From the NCBI GenBank assembly GCA_035315345.1, contig DATFYA010000212.1, positions 1 through 42,839 on the forward strand: a DNA stretch of 42,839 bases. Reading direction: 5' to 3'. The notes beneath the pieces were generated by a model. It did no database searches. It had not been told where the DNA came from and saw nothing but the letters and a program-made list of their open reading frames with translations. Made by a program: the position numbers and the translations under genes. Below are positions 32,181-40,673 of the stretch, in pieces. Source of the DNA: Candidatus Methylomirabilota bacterium (GTDB lineage Bacteria > Methylomirabilota > Methylomirabilia > Rokubacteriales > CSP1-6). Numbering within the stretch: the first letter of the stretch is position 1; each line of letters opens with the position of its first letter.

Positions 32181-35100
32181 ATGGAGGGCCGGCTCGAGCT
32201 GTTGGGTCAGAGTGCAGCCATGGCGACGGTCCGCGAGACGATCCGTCGGATCGTGGCGCGGCAGCAGGCGGGCCGGCGGCTGCCGTCGATCCTGATCCAG
32301 GGCGAGACGGGAACCGGCAAGGGCCTGATCGCCCACCTGATCCACCAGCTCGGACCTCGCGCGCGCGGCGCCTTCGTCGACGTCAACTGCGCGGCCATTC
32401 CCGACACGCTGCTGGAGGCCGAGCTGTTCGGCTACGAGCGGGGGGCCTTCACGGATGCCCGGCGCGCCAAGCCGGGCCTGTTCCAGACCGCCCACCAGGG
32501 CACGCTCTTCCTCGACGAGATCGGGCTGTTTCCGGAGGCGCTGCAGGCCAAGCTCCTCACCGTGATCGAAGAGCGGGCGGTGCGCCGCCTCGGGGGCACG
32601 CACCCCGAGCCGGCGGATGCCTGGATCGTCAGCGCGACCAACGCCGATCTGCCGACCGCGATCAAGGAACACCACTTCCGCGAGGACCTCTACCATCGAC
32701 TCGCGGTGCTCACCATCAAGCTGCCGCCGCTGCGGGAGCGGGACGGCGACATCCTGCTGCTCGCCGAGCACTATCTCGCGAGCGCCTGCGCCGAGTACGG
32801 GCTGCCGCCGAAGACGCTCGCTCCCGACGCGCGCGAGCGGCTCGCCGCCTACTCCTGGCCGGGGAACGTGCGCGAGCTGGGCAACGTGATCGAGCGGGCC
32901 GCCCTGCTCGCCGACGGCTCGACGGTGGCCGCGCGCCATCTCGAGCTGCGAGAGGAGGCGCAGCTCGCGTCGGCGCCGGTCCGGAGCCGAGACGCGGCCG
33001 GTGCCGGCGGCATCACGATGGGCGACGCCATGCGCGAGCACCTGCGGAGCACGCTCGAGCGGACCGGCTGGAACATCTCGCGGACCGCCGCCATGCTGCA
33101 GATCTCGCGGAACACCCTGCGGGCCCGCATCGAGAAGCTGGGGCTGCGCAGCGGGGCCGACGCGCCGGGGACCGCGAGCCGCGCGGAGCGCACGCCGCCG
33201 CTCTCGCCGACCGTCGGCGGCTCGGTGCCCGACGGGGCGCTCACCCCGGGCCGGGTCGCCGGCGCTCCATTGCCGGAGGCGCCTCCGCTGCCGCCGATTC
33301 GCTGGCAGCGACGGCGCGTCACCTTGCTGCGGGCGTCGCTCGCGGTCGCCCCCGCGGAGGACGACCTCGCCGAGACCAGCCGGGCCCTCGAGCTGCTGGT
33401 CGACAAGATCCACACCTTCGGCGGGCGGGTGGAGGAGCTGGGCCAGACCGGGCTCGACGCCTCGTTCGGCCTCGAGCCGATCGAGGATGCGCCCCGCCGG
33501 GCCGCCAACGCGGCCATGGCGATCCTCAAGGCGGCCGAGCGCGCGCGCGAGCGGCGCGGCGAGATCCTGCCCGTCCGCATCGGCCTGCACACCGCGCCCT
33601 ACATGATCGGGCAGATCAGCGGCGCGCCGCAGATCGATCAGGCGGCCAAGCGCCAGGCGGGCGCGATCCTCGACGCGCTCGTGGAGGTGGCCGAGCCGGA
33701 CTCGGCCGTGGTGAGCGGCGCCACCGTGCCGTTCCTGGAGCGGCGCTTCGCGCTGACCCCGGCGGGGCCCCCCGGCGGACCGGCCGGCCGGATCCACCGG
33801 CTGATGGGGCGAGAGCCCGACGGCTTCGGCCCCCTGGCACGCATGGGCCGGTTCGTCGGCCGCGGCTCCGAGCAGGAGCTGCTCCAGAACCGCTGGGCCT
33901 CGGCCCTCCGCGGGCGCGGCCAGCTCGTCGGCGTGGTGGGCGAGCCCGGCGTCGGCAAGTCGCGGCTCGTCCGCGAGTTCATCAATGCGCTCGGCGACGG
34001 CGAGGCGCTGGTGCTGGAGGCCTCGTCCATCGCGCTCGGCAATCCGGCGCCCTACCTGCCCATCGTCGAGCTGCTCCGCGGCTACTTCCAGCTCGACGTC
34101 GGCGAGGAGGCCGACGTCATCCGCGGCAAGGTCACCGACACGATCCGCGGCCTGGACGACAATCTCCTGCCCGCCCTGTCCGCCCTGCTGACCCTGCTGG
34201 ACGTGCCGGTCCTGGACCCGGCCTGGCAGAGCCTGGCCCCCGTGCAGCGCCGCCAGCGTACCTTCGACGGGGTCAAGCGCCTCCTGCTGCGCGAGACGCG
34301 CCGACGGCCGCTGCTGCTCGTGTTCGAGGACGCGCACTGGATCGACGCCGAGACGCAAGCGCTGCTGGACAGCTTCGTCGACGGTCTCCCCGCCGCGCAC
34401 GGGCTGGTGCTGCTCACCTACCGGCCGGAGTACAGCCACAGCTGGAGCGGCAAGAGCTTCTACACGCAGCTGCGCGTCGATCCGCTCCAGCCGGAGACGG
34501 CCGCGGAGCTGCTCGGCGATCTGCTGGGCACGCATGCGTCGCTCCGTCCGCTCACCTCGCGGCTGATCGAGTGGACGGAGGGCAACCCGTTCTTCCTCGA
34601 GGAGAGCGTCCGGGCCCTGGTCGAAACCGGCGCGCTGGCCGGCGAGCCCGGCGCCTATCGGCTCACCATGCCGATCGCGAATATCCAGGTGCCGGCGACG
34701 GTGGAGGAAGTCCTCGCGGTCCGCATCGACCGCCTCTCCGCCGAGCAATGCCGGCTGCTGCAGTCGGCCGCGGTCATCGGCAAGGACGTGCCGTATCCCA
34801 TCCTGGCCGCGATCGCCGAGCTGTCCGAGGAGGCCATCGGGGAGAACCTGCATCAGCTCCAGGCCGCCGAGTTCCTCTACGAGACGAGCCCGGCGCCCGA
34901 GCTCGAGTACACCTTCAAGCACGCGCTGACGCGCGAGGTGGCCTACGCGAGCCTCGCGCAGGGCAAGCGCACGCTCCACGCCCGGATCCTCGCGGTGATG
35001 GAGACGATCTACGCCGACCGGCTCGAGGAGCACATCGACCGCCTCGCGCACCACGCCTTCCAGGGCCACGTGTGGGACAAGGCGGTGGACTACCTGCGGC

Positions 35101-36359
35101 GGGCCGGCGCCCGGGCCTCGGCGCGATCGGCCAACCGCGATGCGGTCGGCTACTTCGACCAGGCCTTCGCCGCGCTCGCGCACCTGCCGAGCACGCCGGA
35201 CACGCGGGAGCTGGAGCTCGATCTGCACTTCGAGATTCGCAACGTGCTCCAGACGCTCGGCGAGTTCGGGCCCATGCTCGCGCACCTGCAGAAGGCCGAG
35301 GCCCTGGCCCGGTCCCTGGCCGACGATCGAAAGCTGGGGTGGGTCTCGGCCTATCTCACCGACTACTTCCGGCTGACCGGCGATCAGGACCGCGCCATCG
35401 AGGCGGGCGAGCGCGGGCGGCGGATCGCCGAGTCGCTCCAGGATTTCCCGCTCCAGGTGGCGACCAACACCTGGCTCGGCCAGGCGCTGTACGGACGGGG
35501 CGAGTACCGGCGCGCGGCGACGCTCTTCACCCGGAACGTGGAGAGCCTGGTGGGGAGCCGGCTGACCGAGCGCTTCGGCGCGCCGCAGCCGCGATCCATT
35601 CATTCGCGCACCTGCCTGGTCTGGTGCCTGGCCGAGCTGGGCGAGTTCCGCGAGGCCGCGCGTCGGGGCGAGGAAGCCCTGCAGATCGCCCAGCCCCTCG
35701 AGCACCCGCAGAGCCTCACCACCGCCTGCGCGGGACTCGGCTATCTCTATCTGCGGCAGGGCCAGGTGGCGAAGGCCATCGCGCTGCTCGAGCGCGGGCT
35801 CGAGGCCACGCGCGCCGGCAACATCCCGCTGTGGTTCCCTCGCGTGGCCTCGACGCTCGGGCTGGCCTATGCGCGTGCCGGGCGAACCCGAGAGGGCCTG
35901 GCCCTCCTGGAAGACGCGGTGGATCAGGGGCTGGCCATGAAGATGATGGGGGCTCACTCGCTGCTGCTGGTCAGCCTCGGCGAGGGCTACCTGCTCGCCG
36001 GCCGCGTCGAGGACGCCGCCGTCGTCGCGGAGCGCGCGCTGAGGCTCGCCCGCGAGCACGTCGAGCGTGGCCACGAGGCGCGAGCCCTCCTGCTCATGGC
36101 CGACGTCGCGCTGCGCGCCGACCCGCCGGATCCGGGGCGCGCCGGTGAGCACGCCGCGGCCGCCATGGCCCTGGCCGAGGAGCTCGAGCTCCGGCCCCTC
36201 GCCGCCCATTGCCACCTGACGCGGGGGCGGGTCGGCCGCCTCGCCGGCCAGACCGACAGCGCACGCCGCCACATCTCCACGGCCGCCACGCTCTTCCGCG
36301 AGATGGACATGGCGCGCTGGCTCGCGGAAGCGGAGAGCGAGCTTCAGCGGACCGGCTGA
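32181..36359 (+). CDS. Chimeric regulator: sigma54-type AAA+ / Fis HTH / degenerate cyclase / AAA ATPase / TPR
   Basis: 1392 residues. Residues ~7-255 form a sigma54-activator AAA+ domain: Walker A GETGTGKG (41-48), Walker B TLFLDEIG, and SWPGNVREL. Its sigma54-contact loop reads GAFTDA (88-93) instead of GAFTGA. Residues ~281-323 are a Fis-type helix-turn-helix (WNISRTAAMLQISRNTLRAR). About 375-525 is a class III nucleotide-cyclase fold without the metal-binding aspartates (VTLLRASLAV; LGQTGLDASFG; VRIGLHTAP), so it is probably inactive. From 557 (FVGRGSEQELL) follows a second ATPase with Walker A GEPGVGKS (587-594) and Walker B LLLVFEDAHWID. From ~1010 to the end are TPR-like helical repeats (LGYLYLRQGQVAKAIALLER). 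No N-terminal receiver or PAS domain exists, so the signal probably enters through the C-terminal half. Target genes unknown. Confidence 0.92.
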   Translation: MEGRLELLGQSAAMATVRETIRRIVARQQAGRRLPSILIQGETGTGKGLIAHLIHQLGPRARGAFVDVNCAAIPDTLLEAELFGYERGAFTDARRAKPGLFQTAHQGTLFLDEIGLFPEALQAKLLTVIEERAVRRLGGTHPEPADAWIVSATNADLPTAIKEHHFREDLYHRLAVLTIKLPPLRERDGDILLLAEHYLASACAEYGLPPKTLAPDARERLAAYSWPGNVRELGNVIERAALLADGSTVAARHLELREEAQLASAPVRSRDAAGAGGITMGDAMREHLRSTLERTGWNISRTAAMLQISRNTLRARIEKLGLRSGADAPGTASRAERTPPLSPTVGGSVPDGALTPGRVAGAPLPEAPPLPPIRWQRRRVTLLRASLAVAPAEDDLAETSRALELLVDKIHTFGGRVEELGQTGLDASFGLEPIEDAPRRAANAAMAILKAAERARERRGEILPVRIGLHTAPYMIGQISGAPQIDQAAKRQAGAILDALVEVAEPDSAVVSGATVPFLERRFALTPAGPPGGPAGRIHRLMGREPDGFGPLARMGRFVGRGSEQELLQNRWASALRGRGQLVGVVGEPGVGKSRLVREFINALGDGEALVLEASSIALGNPAPYLPIVELLRGYFQLDVGEEADVIRGKVTDTIRGLDDNLLPALSALLTLLDVPVLDPAWQSLAPVQRRQRTFDGVKRLLLRETRRRPLLLVFEDAHWIDAETQALLDSFVDGLPAAHGLVLLTYRPEYSHSWSGKSFYTQLRVDPLQPETAAELLGDLLGTHASLRPLTSRLIEWTEGNPFFLEESVRALVETGALAGEPGAYRLTMPIANIQVPATVEEVLAVRIDRLSAEQCRLLQSAAVIGKDVPYPILAAIAELSEEAIGENLHQLQAAEFLYETSPAPELEYTFKHALTREVAYASLAQGKRTLHARILAVMETIYADRLEEHIDRLAHHAFQGHVWDKAVDYLRRAGARASARSANRDAVGYFDQAFAALAHLPSTPDTRELELDLHFEIRNVLQTLGEFGPMLAHLQKAEALARSLADDRKLGWVSAYLTDYFRLTGDQDRAIEAGERGRRIAESLQDFPLQVATNTWLGQALYGRGEYRRAATLFTRNVESLVGSRLTERFGAPQPRSIHSRTCLVWCLAELGEFREAARRGEEALQIAQPLEHPQSLTTACAGLGYLYLRQGQVAKAIALLERGLEATRAGNIPLWFPRVASTLGLAYARAGRTREGLALLEDAVDQGLAMKMMGAHSLLLVSLGEGYLLAGRVEDAAVVAERALRLAREHVERGHEARALLLMADVALRADPPDPGRAGEHAAAAMALAEELELRPLAAHCHLTRGRVGRLAGQTDSARRHISTAATLFREMDMARWLAEAESELQRTG

Positions 36360-36575
36360 CGCCTCTCCGCGCCCGCCGGCTCCGGATCCGTCCGACCCTC
36401 CCGGCCGACCTGGCCCACCCGCGGCCCTCGACCGCTACCGATCCATCATCTCTGCGTCCACGCGTCGCAGGACGATTCCGTGCCCCGCCGCGAGCCGGTG
36501 GATCTCCACCCGCAGCGCTTCGAGGGCGTAGGCGTCCAGCCGCGCGGTGAACGCCACGGTGGGCAGGCGGCCGGC

Positions 36576-36611
36576 GGGTCGGCCCCGTGACGGCGCCCAC
36601 GGGGCCGACCC
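36576..36611. terminator. 14-bp hairpin between convergent units
   Basis: Perfect inverted repeat, 36576-36589 (GGGTCGGCCCCGTG) and 36598-36611, with an 8-nt loop. It lies 5 nt beyond the TAG of the 57-residue gene (minus) and about 215 nt beyond the regulator stop (plus). Strong stem but no T tract on either side. The rest of 36360-36616 holds no gene that I can support. Confidence 0.6.
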
Positions 36612-36616
36612 TCTGC

Positions 36617-36790
36617 CTACGAGCTCTTCTTTTTGCGACGGCGGCGCTTCGGCACGACCTTTCCGCGGACGGTCTTGACCACCCGCTTGAGGTCCTTGTG
36701 AAATTTGGCCAGCTTTTCCTTGGTCACCGGACCCCTGACTTCCACGACGACCCGGTGCGTTCTCCCTCTCTGAACGGGCTCGCTCGGCAT
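36617..36790 (-). CDS. 57-residue basic protein, function unknown
   Basis: ATG at 36788-36790 preceded by AAAAGGAGG at ideal distance; stop TAG at 36617-36619. The protein has a short strand-like segment THRVVVEVRGPV, a Lys-rich helix TKEKLAKFHKDLKRVVKTV and a strongly basic tail PKRRRRKKKSS. No membrane segment, cysteines or signal peptide. Codons such as AAA, TTT and GAA make it less GC-rich than its neighbours. It begins 45 nt after the ATP-grasp gene on the same strand and is followed at once by a hairpin, so it looks like the last gene of that operon. Nucleic-acid or acidic-ligand binding is suggested by charge only. Confidence 0.75.
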   Translation of the reverse strand: MPSEPVQRGRTHRVVVEVRGPVTKEKLAKFHKDLKRVVKTVRGKVVPKRRRRKKKSS

Positions 36791-36834
36791 GACGTCCTCC
36801 TTTTCGTGGTGTCGCTGGCCGCGATGACGGCCGC

Positions 36835-37920
36835 TTACGCGCGGGCATCGTGCACCTCGTCGAACAGGGCGGCGACGGGGACGATCCGGGGATGCTCGTC
36901 CACGCTGCGCACCATGTAGTGGTCAGCCGACGCGTCGTACACCTCCTCGATGGCGACGGCTTGCCCCACCCCGAGCTTCACGTACGTCGCGGCCATGTTG
37001 TGCGCGCCCGTGAAGTCGAGCAGGTTGGTGCCGGCCAGGAATCGGCCGGCGTTGATCTCGGTGACACACGCCTCTCCCCGGGCATTCTCCTTGAGGTCGA
37101 CGCCGAAGACTCCGGAGGCGCGCGGATCCACGGCGCGGACGGTCCGGACCGCCACGTCCACCACGCGCGGCTCGGTCACGGTGCGCGCCAGCGCCGCGGC
37201 CGACGACATGCCGCTCGGATTGCCCCCGACCGTGATGTAGGCCAGCCGCTCGAAGACCTTCACCAGCACGAGCCGGCCCTGCCGCCAGAGGCTCTGGCAG
37301 GCGAAATCCCGGCCCGGGAGATATTCGGACAGCGTGAAGCTGGACGCGGGGACGCCGCGCATCGTCTGCCAGTACGCGATCCAGCTCCGCGCTTGCTCCG
37401 CGGTGGCCACGGGCACCGCGCCCGACGCATTGGTTCCGCGTCGCATTCGGCACCAGGCGCGCGCCGGACGGCCGAGCCGTCGATAGGCTTCGCCCACGGA
37501 GCGAACGCCGGAGAGGGCCAGCGTCCGCGGCACGGGTACGCCGCGCGCTTCGAGATGGCGGGCCAGCACGTACTTGTCCTGGCACAGGGCCACCGTCCGG
37601 GCCCTCGGGAGAAACAGGCGACCGCGCCACCGCCTCCGCGCCGACGACAAACGAGCGACCTCGGCGTCGGCGGTGGGGATCAGCAGATCCACTCGCTCGC
37701 GGACGGCCAGCCGGCGGAGCGCTCCGACGAAGCCCGCGTGATCGGCGGGCGGGATCAGGAAGCTGCGATCCGCGGCGGACCGCGTCAGCGCGAAGCGATC
37801 GTGGTGGGCGCCCAGGATGGGCCAGCCGCCCTCGGCGGCACGCAGGCTGCGGATGAGGTTGTTGGCGGCCCCGGTACCCGCTCCGACCACGAGCACGCGC
37901 GCCGGCTTCGCCCGTCTCAT
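36835..37920 (-). CDS. ATP-grasp family protein (carbamoyl-phosphate-synthase-like)
   Basis: 361 residues; ATG overlaps the metallopeptidase-like gene's TGA (ATGA). The N-terminus ARVLVVGAGTGAANNLIRSL resembles the preATP-grasp Rossmann domain of CarB/PylC-type ligases. Then LCQDKYVLARHLEARGVPVP opens the ATP-grasp fold, a short lysine/arginine loop follows (RMRRGTNASGAV), then SEYLPGRDFACQSL and the Mg-binding end GVFGVDLKENARGEACVTEINAG with Asp/Glu/Asn. Such enzymes join a carboxylate to an amine (or similar) through an acyl phosphate. Neither biotin carboxylase nor complete carbamoyl-phosphate synthase partners are present. Substrate unknown; the neighbours are a peptidase-like protein and a small basic protein. 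Confidence 0.85.
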   Translation of the reverse strand: MRRAKPARVLVVGAGTGAANNLIRSLRAAEGGWPILGAHHDRFALTRSAADRSFLIPPADHAGFVGALRRLAVRERVDLLIPTADAEVARLSSARRRWRGRLFLPRARTVALCQDKYVLARHLEARGVPVPRTLALSGVRSVGEAYRRLGRPARAWCRMRRGTNASGAVPVATAEQARSWIAYWQTMRGVPASSFTLSEYLPGRDFACQSLWRQGRLVLVKVFERLAYITVGGNPSGMSSAAALARTVTEPRVVDVAVRTVRAVDPRASGVFGVDLKENARGEACVTEINAGRFLAGTNLLDFTGAHNMAATYVKLGVGQAVAIEEVYDASADHYMVRSVDEHPRIVPVAALFDEVHDARA

Positions 37921-39155
37921 CGGGACACGGCGATGCCCCGCGCGCGAAACAGGCGGCGGATGAGGGCGACGTGGGCCCCGCGGTTGAGTCGTCGGTCCTG
38001 GGCGATGAGGTTCGCCACCACCCGTCGGAACGTGAGGCCGTGAGGCGAGGTCGCATCCCAGGTCCGAGCCAGGAGGCGGCCGAGGGTGTCGCGAGCGTCC
38101 AGGAGCGCGTCCTTGAAGCCGGCTTCCGCCTGCGAGTAGCCGCGCGCGAACGCCCGGGTCACGGCGCGGGCGTCGCTACGGGCGCGGCGGGAGCGCCGGC
38201 CGAGCGACGCGGGAATGAGCCGCCGGCGCACCAGGTTGCCCTCGTAGAGCTCGACGAGCAGATCGAACAGCGCGCCGGCGAAGGGCACGCCATAGCGGTG
38301 AGGGGCGCGGCCCTCGACCGCCATCGTGGCTCGGGCGCTCGCCAGGGTCTCGCGATTGAAGAGCGTGCGGACCTCGCGCTCGGTCGACGAGCGTGGAATG
38401 CGCAGCTCACCGAAGCGCGACAGGGTGTTCGCGCCGAAGAGATTGCCGTGGGTCCGCGCGAGGAGCTGGTCGACGACGGAATCGAAATACAGCGAGCTGA
38501 GCGTGGCGATGAGGTCGGCGCCGGCTTCCTCGTGGGCGCGGTACTCGAAGGGCTTCCGATGCGGAAAGGGATCGCCGATGAGGGTCTTCAGGATGATGTG
38601 CCCGGTCTCGTGGGCCACGATGTCGAAGTTGTCGGAGAGCGGGTCTCGCCGGTCCGGCCGACCCTCGATCGGCGGAAAGCCGCACTCGATGAACCCCACC
38701 CCCGACCATCCCACCTGCGAGTTGTTCCGCGGAATGACCTCGAGCCGCGGATAGGTGTAGCGGAACCACCAATCGAGCGGCCCGCCCATGTGATGCTCCC
38801 ACACCGCCCGGATGTAGCGCACGGTCGCGAACATGGAAGTGGCCGAGAACTCCCGCGTCCCGGGGCGAACGTAGTCGAAATGCCCGTCGGGGTCCGGGGG
38901 GACGGGAGGGCGGACCAGCCCGCGGTACGGCGGATACGCGCGGTATTCCCCGGTGTCATCGTCCCGATACGGGTCCTTGTCCACCGCATCGACGACCTGA
39001 ACGATGTCGTCCTGCGGGCCGGGCCGGATGGGTCCGTGAGACGCAGCGATCAGCAGGACTTCGGGCACGCGGAACCCGCGTGCGGCGCGCGACTGCGCGA
39101 ACACGCGGAAGCGAATCCCCGCGCCCTGGGGCAGCAGTCTCGCGGTGCGAGGCAT
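37917..39155 (-). CDS. Thermolysin-like HExxH zinc metallopeptidase-like protein
   Basis: 412 residues. The zinc motif is His182-Glu183-Thr-Gly-His186 (DIVAHETGHIILKTL); 24 residues later, Glu210-Ala-Gly-Ala-Asp214 (HEEAGADLIATLSS) matches the glutamate ligand plus Asp of gluzincins such as thermolysin, with a slightly longer spacing. No secretion signal is seen in the called protein. The N-terminal ~110 residues (many Pro/Asp, e.g. RPPVPPDPDGHFDYV) and the Arg-rich C-terminal third are unfamiliar. The ATG has no Shine-Dalgarno of its own but lies 12 nt after the stop of an in-frame leader ORF, so translation may be coupled to it. The next gene is an ATP-grasp enzyme. Confidence 0.8.
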   Translation of the reverse strand: MPRTARLLPQGAGIRFRVFAQSRAARGFRVPEVLLIAASHGPIRPGPQDDIVQVVDAVDKDPYRDDDTGEYRAYPPYRGLVRPPVPPDPDGHFDYVRPGTREFSATSMFATVRYIRAVWEHHMGGPLDWWFRYTYPRLEVIPRNNSQVGWSGVGFIECGFPPIEGRPDRRDPLSDNFDIVAHETGHIILKTLIGDPFPHRKPFEYRAHEEAGADLIATLSSLYFDSVVDQLLARTHGNLFGANTLSRFGELRIPRSSTEREVRTLFNRETLASARATMAVEGRAPHRYGVPFAGALFDLLVELYEGNLVRRRLIPASLGRRSRRARSDARAVTRAFARGYSQAEAGFKDALLDARDTLGRLLARTWDATSPHGLTFRRVVANLIAQDRRLNRGAHVALIRRLFRARGIAVSR

Positions 39156-39167
39156 GTCGGCCGGAGC

Positions 39168-39239
39168 CTAGGTGTGGTCGTCGGGTCGGTCAGGAGCACC
39201 TCGCGGGCCGGCGCCGACAACGAGGACGCGTGAGCCCAT
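39168..39239 (-). CDS. Leader ORF of 23 residues (or decayed gene start)
   Basis: ATG at 39237-39239 with a strong AGGAGGAA ribosome site; stop TAG at 39168-39170. The peptide begins MGSRVLVVGAGPRGAP and ends DRPDDHT. RVLVVGAG is also how the ATP-grasp protein two genes downstream begins (ARVLVVGAGTGA), i.e. a Rossmann-type start that stops abruptly. The ORF is in the same frame as the metallopeptidase-like gene, with its TAG only four codons before that ATG. It may be a coupled leader, or the remnant of a duplicated or broken gene. Confidence 0.5.
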   Translation of the reverse strand: MGSRVLVVGAGPRGAPDRPDDHT

Positions 39240-39308
39240 TTCCTCCTGCCGGCAGGCCGACCGTGACGGACGATGCACGCGCACCCCGTCGGCGAGTGCA
39301 GCGACGCG

Positions 39309-39337
39309 ATACTAGGCGGCACCCACCGGCTTGTCAA
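39309..39337 (-). promoter_or_regulatory. Near-consensus sigma70-type promoter of the HExxH/ATP-grasp operon
   Basis: Minus strand TTGACA (39337-39332, perfect), 17-nt spacer, TAGTAT (39314-39309, 5/6). This is the best promoter in the window. Transcription would start near 39302, about 63 nt before the leader ORF. A second, weaker one (CTGACC 39193-39188, 17 nt, TAGGCT 39170-39165) would give an almost leaderless mRNA for the ATG at 39155. Confidence 0.7.
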
Positions 39338-39380
39338 CCGATCCGTGCGCTGACTGAGTGCGTGACCCATCGCGCGTCGA

Positions 39381-40673
39381 TCAGCGCCGATCCACCACGC
39401 GCACCGCCTTGCCCGGCGCGCGCGGGATCTCGCCCGCCTTCAGCAGCGTGATCTCCGGGCTCAGGCTGAGCCGCTCGCGCAGCGCGTGGCGCAGTCGCGG
39501 CAGGCCGCTCTCCGCGAAGCCCTCGCCGGCCTCGAGGAGCAGGGCCAGCCGGTCGCGGCCGCCCGCGGTGCGATCGAGCACGATCTGGTACTCGGGGCCG
39601 GCGCCGGGCTGCTGGAGCAGCAGCGATTCGATCTGCCGCGGATAGAAGTTGACGCCGCGGAAGATCACCATGTCGTCGGTCCGCCCGTGCAGCCGGTCCA
39701 GGCGCAGGTGGGTGCGCCCGCACGCGCACGGCGCGCGGCTCAGCACGCGCGTCAGGTCGTGGGTGCGGTAGCGGATCAGGGGCAGGCCCTCGCGGGTGAG
39801 CGTGCTCACGATCAGCTCGCCCTCCTCGCCGTCGGGGCGCGGCCGCCCGGTGGCCGGGTCCACCACCTCGCAGAAGTAGTGATCCTCCCACACGTGAATG
39901 CCCGCGCGCGCGGCGCAGTCGATGCCGAGCCCGGGGCCGCCCGTCTCGGTCATGCCGATGATGTCGAAGGTGGTGACGCCCAGCTCGCGCTCGATGAGAC
40001 CGCGCAGGTCGTCGGACCACATCTCGGAGCCCAGGACGGCCACGCGGAGGCGCAGCGAAGCCAGGTCGAAGCGCTCCTCGCGGGCGACCTCGAGGATGCG
40101 GAGCGGATAGGTCGAGATGCCGGTGAGCACGGTGGTGCCGAGATCGCGCATCAGCGAGAGCTGCAGCGCGGTCCGCCCGGCCCCGATCGGCACCACGGTC
40201 GCCCCGATCCGCTCGGCCCCGTAGTGGAAGCCGAAGCCCCCGGTGAAGAGGCCGAACGACGGGGTGATCTGGACGACGTCGCGCGCGCCCACGCCGGCCG
40301 CCACGTAGCAGCGCGCCATCACCGAGCCCCACTGCTCCACGTCGGATCGCGTGTAGGGGTTGAGCACCGGGTTGCCGGTGGTGCCCGACGACATGTGCAC
40401 GCGCAGCACGCGATCGCGCTCCACGCAGGCCAATCCGAAGGGATAGGCGTCGCGCAGCTCGTCCTTGGTGAGGAACGGCAGGCGCGACCAGTCGGCGGCC
40501 GCGCGCACGTCGCCCGGCTCCACGCCGGGCAGCCGCCTCCGCCAGGCCTCGTGGCCGAGGGCGTGGGCGAGCGTGCGCCGCATGCCCGCGACGGTCTCGC
40601 GCTCGAGCGCGTCGCGCGGCCGAGTCTCGGCCGGCGCCTCCCACATGGGCGCGGTCCCCGACGCCGCCGTCAC
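39381..40673 (-). CDS. Phenylacetate-CoA ligase-like (PaaK family) AMP-dependent ligase
   Basis: 430 residues from a GTG overlapping the molybdoenzyme stop (GTGA); an ATG nine codons later is an alternative. Adenylate-forming motifs of the PaaK branch: RVHMSSGTTGNPVLNPYT (P-loop), GSEMWSDDLRGLIE, DIIGMTETGGPGLGID, HYFCEVVDPATGRPRPDGE, RYRTHDLTRVL, and the C-terminal DMVIFRGVNFYPRQIE. A PCACGRTHLR segment holds the paired Cys typical of PaaK enzymes. It activates an aryl or arylacetic acid to its CoA thioester. Translational coupling to a xanthine-dehydrogenase-type subunit suggests that an aromatic acid or its CoA ester is also hydroxylated or reduced. Confidence 0.92.
   Translation of the reverse strand: MTAASGTAPMWEAPAETRPRDALERETVAGMRRTLAHALGHEAWRRRLPGVEPGDVRAAADWSRLPFLTKDELRDAYPFGLACVERDRVLRVHMSSGTTGNPVLNPYTRSDVEQWGSVMARCYVAAGVGARDVVQITPSFGLFTGGFGFHYGAERIGATVVPIGAGRTALQLSLMRDLGTTVLTGISTYPLRILEVAREERFDLASLRLRVAVLGSEMWSDDLRGLIERELGVTTFDIIGMTETGGPGLGIDCAARAGIHVWEDHYFCEVVDPATGRPRPDGEEGELIVSTLTREGLPLIRYRTHDLTRVLSRAPCACGRTHLRLDRLHGRTDDMVIFRGVNFYPRQIESLLLQQPGAGPEYQIVLDRTAGGRDRLALLLEAGEGFAESGLPRLRHALRERLSLSPEITLLKAGEIPRAPGKAVRVVDRR

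Noticed and set aside
31935-36272. Very long open frame on the minus strand opposite the multidomain regulator
   Set aside because: High GC leaves stop-free shadow frames; its translation is His/Leu/Arg-rich low complexity without motifs, while the plus strand has clear domains. The same applies to the long minus-strand frame 1604-5107 and to others opposite known genes.
36435-36557. Possible 40-residue frame on the minus strand after the hairpin (VAFTARLDAYALEALRVEI...)
   Set aside because: The helix looks protein-like, but only a GTG start without ribosome site is available and it lies beyond a terminator-like hairpin; it could be a remnant but is not supported as a gene.
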